Assembly (NCBI GenBank): GCA_030159075.1
Contig: BROG01000075.1
Span: forward strand, 186,001-250,000
DNA: 64,000 nt
Direction of reading: 5' to 3'
From: Atrina japonica
Taxonomy: Eukaryota > Mollusca > Bivalvia > Pterioida > Pinnidae
Shown: positions 57,120 to 64,000 of the stretch, one piece after another
How positions within the stretch are numbered: position 1 is the first letter of the stretch
Layout: each line of letters opens with the position of its first letter
Notes under the pieces: model-generated
What the model was told of the DNA's origin: nothing
What the model saw: only the letters and a program-made list of their open reading frames with translations
The model's database searches: none
Made by a program: the position numbers and the translations under genes

Positions 57120-59958
57120 CTTTATTAAAATTGATAGTATATACGTTTATTAATTTTATTTATTAAAATTGATATCGAGAAAATATTTTTTAAACTAATT
57201 TTCGTTCTTTCAAGCTCGGTCCTAGCAATACTGCCGAAATATGCCATTTACATCCCAATTTTCTTCAAAACTTTGTCTATTTGAGACTTTTTTTTTCGAA
57301 GTAATATCTAATTTTTTGGTTAAATTTTCAGGAATGAAACACAAATTTTTTAGCTTGATAGCTACACATTACACAAAGCATATTGTCCTATGTGCACAGG
57401 TAGAGAAAATATAATTGTTAATTTTCATTAAGGTTTCGTTCGCTAAAAATGGAATCACCTGCAATTTGCTTTTCATTGAAGACATAAAATGTTGTAAACC
57501 CTTTCCTCAAAAGATGAAAATGCAAAATAAAAAAGAAAAACAAAACAAAACAAACAAACGAAACTACCCCTAAAATCAATACACTCCCACCAAAAAAAAA
57601 AAATATATATGAATAAATGGGAAAATGAAAAAATAAAAAAATAAAAAAGCATATATGTAATGACGGAAAAAGAAAAGAAGAACAGAAATTGGGGAAGACA
57701 GACACTGAAAAAAATTACCAAGGCACTTGGATATGTAATTGATTTATTTACTGACATCATAATTTCGATAAAGGTTCTATGTGTAGGTGTAGTATTTGAC
57801 AAACTTTTTTTCTGAGGCTGCAAAGTGTATGTTTTATCTACAGTGCACATTATCTTTGGAATATGTGCATAATCCGACTTGGCAGCCCTAAAAGCAGTAT
57901 AGAGAATCTAAAACGACACATTTTAATCAATGTGCGAAAGTGTGTATGAAAGCTGTCTCTGTCTCTTGTATACACCTATGTATGTAATTATTTATATGTT
58001 AAAAAATTTAATAAATAATAAAAAAAAAAAATTAATCAATATAGGGCAGTGTCACCCAAAAAGTAGACTTGTTATTATGATGACATACATGTATCCACAT
58101 GCATTTGCAATAACATCTGCTTTATAATTTATTTGAGGGATTGTGACATCATTTTTAGGAAAGGATGTCATTAAATGATACATAACATTATATTTTTCTG
58201 AAATTTCTTTAAAAATGTATAAATAAAACCATGGTGTATCAGAATAACATAATGAATGAAATACTTCAAAGAGACCATGAAAAGGACATATATTTCCTTC
58301 CAGGGCTAAGCCAACCAATGACATATATGTCCTTCCAGGTATAAGAGGGATAAAACGATTTAAAAGTGTTTATGAAATTTGACTGATGTAAACACCAAAT
58401 AGCAAGCATGGTTTGTAGTGCCGTGTGTTAAATGGTGTTCCTACTAGCTTGGCTAGAGGGGTTACCCCTTCAGCTCCATCGGTAGAAGACCAGATTTGTA
58501 ATCTAGGGGTCCTAGGTTCGATTCCAAGCAGAGACAGTTATTTGCCTCTGTGGCATTTGGCACCCACATTGGGACCTGGGTTCTTCCTGGATAGAATATG
58601 ATTATCCATCACTTATTTCACAGTAAGTGATTGTTACCTCCGGATGAAGAGTCAGGACATCTCTTTCAGAATGGAAGGGATAATGTAGCAATGGTTAAAT
58701 AGTGTTCCTACTAGCTTGAGCCTCTGTGACATGGGTATGGCACGTCAAATTTCATACTGTAAATGGCTGCTGTGGGGAGGAAGAATAAACAATATCAGAT
58801 GGTTTTGTTTGGCCCACTCATTCAGTCCGATTTAAATATGGCTTCTTTGTCCATCAATTAGTACCAAGACTGGCAATCAAGTCTGCATCCTGGCTTGGAA
58901 GAAACTTGGTCAATTGTTCTTTAACACACTTGTTGAAAATGTCAGTATATAACCATTGAGGAAAACAGATGTGCCTCTACATTTCTTATTCATCAAAAGT
59001 ACTTGTGTACTAAATCTAGGGTCATGTGTATTTATTAAACATGTGGCAATGAAGTCTAACAACATTTTATGTAATTTTCTGTATTCACAGCTGCAACAAG
59101 CCACATAGAAAGGACACCAGAGGCATTAATGAACAGTGGCTTTTCCATAGAGAGATGTACAGTTTACTGTGAAATCCCAGATCATTGGCTGTGCAAGGTA
59201 ATGGTATTTTTATGTCTCTGATACTGTACTTTTGTTTAAGGGAGACTGTCTTTCCTTGACTATATATCTTTTTTCCCCCCAATTTATCATATGATCTGCT
59301 TGTTATGCAGCTTCATAACAGGTTACATAAATATTTTATATTTGACACATATAATAAAGCCTAGTGGCGATTTGATTGGCTAATGTGCAGCTAACTGACT
59401 ACTACTTTTATTCACTGTACGCAGACTTCATTCATCTAAAGGTTGGTAATGGTATCACGTCATTATTCATCTGAAGGTTGACGATGACATCACTTAGGGT
59501 TTGTGACGTCACTTGAACTTGAATGAGGACAGCGAATAAAGCATGTGGTGTAGATAATTTTTTTTAAAAAATTTGTTATATTCAAGTCGGCAGTTTTGCT
59601 AACTTCAACATCTGATAAAGTATACCTTTTAAAGCAATTTAAAATGTAGGCTAAATATGTGTATTCAAATACATGTATAAACAATATTTACAATATGTTT
59701 TGTGCACTTATTTCTGTGCAAGTATTTTACTTATCTGGAACAATTTGGTCAACTCAACAGAAAGGAGAAATGGATTCTCATCCCCAGTCATCAGATAATG
59801 TCGTTTTTATTGCATATGTTTGATCATATGATAAAAAGAATCTGTCACAAGTTTCCATTCATATCACATTTATGATACTCGTTATGAATTTTCCAGTTTT
59901 GCTCAAAATTTTATCATAAATGTGATATGAATGGAGACTCATGACAAATGTATGTGTT

Positions 59959-60047
<89 letters not shown>

Positions 60048-61183
60048 GAGAGAGACAGACAGAGAGAGACAGAGAGAGAGAGATTATAATTGATTGAATT
60101 TATCCCAGTTATGAAGGCAGGTGTCCTAATGGAAATGGACAAGAGAAATTACTGATTACTACGTTTTGGGTGGGGCATGTTTCTAATTCATGTGATTTGT
60201 TTGTTTACATCACTTTAGTTTCTATCAAAAAATCTTGTTTTCCTCTAGATCTAACTCAGATGTGGTATGATGCCTTATATCTTTAAGTTCTGTCATCTAG
60301 GATTGATGAGTTTAGTTATGGACAATATCCATCAATATTTGCTCATATTTTATATTGGTACATGTATAATCTTCATTTATTGCATATTTCTGATAAAGAT
60401 AGTTTTCTTGAAATGAAGTGATTTGCCAAGACTAGCCCAGTTGGTCATAATTCAGAATGCTTAGTGTATGCACATGGAATTAATAAATCTACGCATCTTT
60501 AATTCTCTCAAGAATGAACAACTTTTAAACCACACTAGGAGTCCATGCTTCTCGATGTCAGCCATGACTGGTTTAACCATATGGTAGTCACATGATTTTG
60601 TTTTCTGCAGGTAGATGTAAAATGTTCGGCAATGGTTTAAAATTATCAAAGATTTTGTGTGAATAAATGAGATTTGTGTCCTGATGATAATAATTTTAGC
60701 AGGAGAGTTACCTTGAGTTTTATTTTGGACCAGTAACTTTATCAACTTCAGATCGCACTGACATTAAAGTGGTCATCTCTGGTGTGCCGGCAACCGGTCA
60801 GAGTTCAGTGTTTAGTCTAGTTAAAATCTTGTTGTTTGGTATTTTTAATTGTGTTCATGATTGAGAACTTTTGGCTCAAATATGGGAAAAAAAAGACATG
60901 ATTTGCGATTGAAAGTATAGCCGAACATCAGCATAAATTTGGAGGAAAAAAGTTCTTGGAGGTCAGCAATATTAACTAATCGCCCAAAGGAACTTAATTG
61001 GGTGATTGCCAAATGTTTTGTTTTTTTTGCAATTTGGCTTGCCCAGGTCCGTTTTCAGTAAAAATTGACAACCTGGCGACTGTCTGTTTCATGCCATGAT
61101 ATGAATTAGGATACAGTACCATGTATTAGGTTTTGGAAATGCATTTCACCATGAAGATCTGCTTAGCTGCACAAGATACATTG

Positions 61184-61226
<43 letters not shown>

Positions 61227-62753
61227 ACACCTCCCCCCAACAAAAAAACACACAACACACAACAACACCCCACAAAAAAACATCTACATTAAAGTCTTAT
61301 AACGAGCAGAAAACAGGCAAGCTATATGGTCTGCCTTTGTGACCAACTATTTTGTATATGATGGATTATTCATTTTTTGCAGGTACTCTATAAAGTTAAA
61401 GTCACTAAGTCAGTTAGTAAGAGTTGATTGATGATCTACTGTTAAAATTTTCTTTTCAAAAATTCTGCTTAAAGTTCCATAATGAAGTCTGGTAATTTTA
61501 TTGTCTCGCCGTTACAAATTCACGGAAGCGAGACATAGGTCCTGCTTTTCCAATGGCAACAGTGTCAAATTTTGCATTTAGCTCCGATGTTGAGTTTTGA
61601 TTACCAGCTTGCTGTTCAGTTAATATTGGTGCTAGATTGATGATATTTGGCCAGGCCTTTTCTGTCAATATTTGGAAAATACCCTTGGTGACACAATTGG
61701 GAAATTTAAAGTTACGGTAATTTGTTTCAAATTAGGCTAAATTGTTTGCACACATGAAAATTAAAACGTGATTTAATCTCTTTTTCAGTGTATTTCCTCT
61801 TTCATTAAGTTTTTATTTTGAAGGTTTAACTTAAAACCATTCAAAGCCCATGTGTGCTATGTTGTATTCTAACAACTCTTGTTTGCTTATAACTTAAATA
61901 CTTTACAGCCCCACCCTTAATCCATATATATTATTGATTGTTATGGGAAAACACATTCAATGTTATATGTGGAGGTGCTTTCCCACCCTTTGAAGTATAT
62001 ATTTTTACTTATAACTTAGAAACCTTGCACAGCCCCATTCTTAAACCATATATATTATTGATTCTTATGGAGAGAAACATTAAGTGGTGCATATAGGGGC
62101 CCTACCCTTCCCCCTGGAATATATATATTAAGTTATAACTTGAAATACATTCACATCCCTTATCCAACACTTGTTGATACTGCATGTTTCAATATCGTTG
62201 ATACTGCATGTTTCAAGTATCCTTTGCTACATTCAATATCATCAGTCTTACCCTTAGATTGAGATTCCTTAGTCATACCCTCAAGGTAGGGGTTGATTCT
62301 ATTAATCTGAAATATGATCAGCTTTAGGTTTAATCCTACAGATAGCAAAAAATAATTTTTTTTATTTTTCTCTGTTTTATTTGTTGCAGTATGATGAAAA
62401 CATTGAGCATACACTAGCACCACCAGTACCACCAAGACATAACCGGCAACAGATAGTTCCATCAGTTCCAGAGCAACAACCGGATCTTGAAACATGGGTG
62501 CCGCAACCAACTAACTTGCAACCACAGGCAGGAATGCAGGCAGGCTACCCACAATTTCCCATGCCATTTCCTTTTCCACAGTCAGATGCTGTGTCATATC
62601 CTCAGAACATGCAATTTACAGATCCAGTTCAATTCCAACGATTTCAGCAAATGTTTTTCAATATGATACAGCAAGGACAGTTGGTGGCAGAAAAACCACC
62701 ACCTTACAATGGAGATGAACAGACTTTTGTGAAACAAGCATTACCAAAGACAG
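55579..62753 (+). CDS. Unrecognised Pro/Gln-rich gene with RRM-like N-terminus, exons 1-3
   Basis: Three exons join in frame: 55579-55771 (ATG at 55579, donor GTAAGT), 59091-59197 (acceptor ATTCACAG, donor GTAATG) and 62390-62753 (acceptor TTGTTGCAG, donor GTAATC). Together they encode 220 residues plus one base and stay open at the right edge. Residues 13-98 have an RRM-like order: CISVQGQL strand, DESDIKKLF helix, KWLILFKD strand, a helix, then CTVYCEIP. Exon 3 is disordered and rich in Pro, Gln and Met, with APPVPPRH, a possible SH3 ligand. An RNA-binding or scaffold role is possible. I do not recognise the family. Confidence 0.65.
56318..56510. repeat. 23-bp minisatellite, about 8 copies
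   Basis: Units of GTCAACTCAGTACTTATCGT with TTG between, in intron 1 of the right-hand gene. Confidence 0.88.
56645..56730. repeat. Hairpin element (CTTTCTGCCC family)
   Basis: AGGTTGAACTTTCTGCCCTG is followed, across a C-run, by the inverted GGGGCAGAAAGTTCAGCCT. A related half copy lies at 4309-4340 (ACTTAAAATCGGGACACAAA). Confidence 0.6.
57078..57117. repeat. Poly-C tract of about 40
   Basis: An uninterrupted C-run flanked by AT-rich sequence. Its length is unlikely to be exact in an assembly. Confidence 0.85.
57118..58440. other. Intron 1 of the right-hand gene, no gene seen
   Basis: AT-rich with A-rich runs near 57590 and 58020. The open frames here are low-complexity artefacts. Confidence 0.4.
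58450..58690 (+). mobile_element. tRNA-derived SINE, second family
   Basis: AGCTCCATCGGTAGAAG (A box) and GGTTCGATTCC (B box) are followed by a body with GGCACCCACATTGGGACC. The GTTAAATGGTGTTCCTACTA before it recurs near 58694, a possible long target duplication or internal repeat. Confidence 0.6.
59091..59197 (+). CDS. Right-hand gene exon 2
   Basis: Acceptor TTCACAG. The two leading bases complete a Ser codon from exon 1. It encodes SHIERTPEALMNSGFSIERC and ends HWLCK before GTAATG. It was found by phase, because it is too short for a long open frame. Confidence 0.7.
59850..59939. mobile_element. Palindromic MITE (CATTCATATCACAT family), copy 2
   Basis: GTTTCCATTCATATCACATT and the inverted AAATGTGATATGAATGGAGAC form a near-perfect stem. 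It is related to 46269-46388. Confidence 0.7.
59961..60085. repeat. GA microsatellite
   Basis: About 60 GA units with a few ACAG interruptions. Confidence 0.95.
60086..62389. other. Intron 2 of the right-hand gene, no gene seen
   Basis: Contains an A-run (about 61189-61225). Near 61903-62150 there is a degenerate direct repeat with CCATATATATTATTGATT and CATTC. No exon is recognised. Confidence 0.45.
62390..62753 (+). CDS. Right-hand gene exon 3 (Pro/Gln-rich)
   Basis: Acceptor TTTGTTGCAG. 121 codons plus one base, with APPVPPRH, FPMPFPFPQ and a final EKPPPYNGDEQ. Donor GTAATC follows 62753. Confidence 0.75.
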
Positions 62754-64000
62754 GTAATCAGGTGCAATTGAAAAAAAACCAATAACAATCTTGTTTTAGT
62801 AAATGTAACCGGATTCATGATGGTTAGATTTTGTAAATAAAGTAGGTGCTTTGGCAGGAAAATAAAAAACACTCATCCTTCAGGACAAGTGATTTTGTAA
62901 GAGTCTCATCCCAAGACAACATCATCTCAATTCACCCTCAGCTCTGACATCCCAGTTTACACATGCCAATCTTGTTTGATGAGATGCATTATGATAGAGT
63001 GATTGGTGTCCGTCTGTCTATCCATCCATCCATCTGTATGTAATGCATTGACCAGCTTCTACATGTCGTATTCATGTTTCATTGAGGGCAAGTTTAAGAA
63101 GTATCCTCACACGACAACATCCATCAGAATTTAATATTTTTCAAGTTGATTTAAACATGCAAATATGTAACTAAAATTTTGGTTATATGATTCCCTAATT
63201 CTGGATATCTGCAAGTAATAGGGGTGGTCTTATGAATTTCTATACAAAGCGATTCCACTGTACTTGTGTATTAACACATTTCTGTTCTTGTTAAGAATTG
63301 TAATAATGGTGTGTTTGGTGATTAAATGCTGTAAACATCTCAACTGAGCATCACTGCTACTATTAAAGTTACACTTCTGTGGAATTTCATAAAATCAGGT
63401 CCACAGTAAAACATACATTGATGAAAAAGACCTTTGGTGCTTTTTGAGGTCCTCATATGAAAATAATAAAATGGTGTCATAAGTTATTTATATTGTTCTA
63501 AAGATTATGTAGTTGCATTCAACTCATCAAGTAATTACCTAAACATGACTTTACTAGAGACTTACACACAGCAAAGTTCTGTGAAGGGCACCTTGAAGAT
63601 GTGCATGCTTCTGAACAGTGTAATGTAATCTGTATACTGATTAATATATAGGTTACAGCCCTCTCCTTCTTCACCATTTTACAGCGGTGTAATGTAACCT
63701 ATGAACTAATTCATATATAACTTAAATTCCTTTTTGCCACTGTTTCTCAACTGTATTGTGTAAGCTTATAACTGATTGATATATAAGTTACATCCCTCCT
63801 CCTCGCCATTGTTTCTCAGCTGTGTAATGTAACATATAAACTAATTGATATATAAAATACACCCCTCTTCTCCATTGAGCCTTCTCAACTACAGCCATTA
63901 GGCTACATGATGTACCAAACCTTCATTAAAACTTTGTGATATAAGCACTATGCTTTCTAAAGTGATATTTGAAAAGTATATTGCCTTGGGTTTATTTACT
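62754..64000. other. Intron 3 of the right-hand gene, no exon seen
   Basis: AT-rich. A degenerate tandem repeat with GTAATGTAA and TGATATATAAGTTACA lies at about 63610-63870. The next exon is probably beyond the window. Confidence 0.45.

Noticed and set aside
57418..57850. Phe-rich open frames on the minus strand
   Set aside because: They come from A-rich low-complexity DNA and show no conserved features.
53590..58530. tRNA genes
   Set aside because: A and B boxes are present but no closed acceptor stem or cloverleaf is seen, and SINE bodies follow. They are tRNA-derived SINEs.

Overview
This is animal nuclear DNA, probably from a marine bivalve or another lophotrochozoan. The host sequence is AT-rich and has long introns with GT/AG junctions, many minisatellites, tRNA-derived SINEs and small palindromic elements. 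Repeats carrying GCTCACC/GGTGAGC ends are of a kind I associate with bivalve genomes. The taxon is an inference.

Three host genes can be read by joining exons. (1) On the minus strand, exons at 3289-3516, 1854-1938 and 353-439 encode the N-terminus of condensin subunit 2 (NCAPH/Barren); the gene continues past the left edge. (2) On the plus strand, nine exons from 11105 to 39502 give a complete predicted 523-residue family X DNA polymerase of the Pol mu/TdT type: BRCT, 8-kDa and helix-hairpin-helix regions, palm with Asp315, Asp317 and Asp447, and a C-terminal end. (3) On the plus strand, exons at 55579-55771, 59091-59197 and 62390-62753 start an unrecognised Pro/Gln-rich gene that runs off the right edge.

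The main feature is a 14.7-kb virus-like Polinton/Maverick (adintovirus-type) element at 11648-26384, inside intron 1 of the polymerase gene. It has near-identical terminal inverted repeats of about 165 bp and a likely 6-bp target duplication (ACCAGT). It landed in a 29-bp minisatellite. It is richer in GC and CpG than its surroundings. In order it carries a possible ssDNA-binding protein, a Cys-rich zinc-binding protein, a Trp-repeat protein, a packaging ATPase (-), a major capsid protein (-), an acidic/coiled-coil membrane protein, a small tail-anchored protein (-), a run of eight or nine small, mostly membrane proteins, a DDE integrase and a protein-primed type DNA polymerase B (-). Integrase would insert the genome, PolB would copy it, and the capsid protein and ATPase would package it; roles for the small proteins are unknown. 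Several genes are interrupted: an in-frame TAG and a frameshift in the capsid gene, frameshifts in at least four others, and a 709-bp tandem duplication at the 5' end of PolB. The TIRs differ by only about three small changes, so the breaks are either recent or sequencing/assembly errors.

The rest is repeat-rich: a 1.87-kb fold-back element (8013-9884), two copies of a TIR element with AGTGTTGAATCTAG ends, a hAT-type MITE, a decayed 5'-truncated LINE (47.9-50.85 kb), several SINEs, and about ten minisatellites concentrated in the polymerase introns and at 40.0-45.3 kb.
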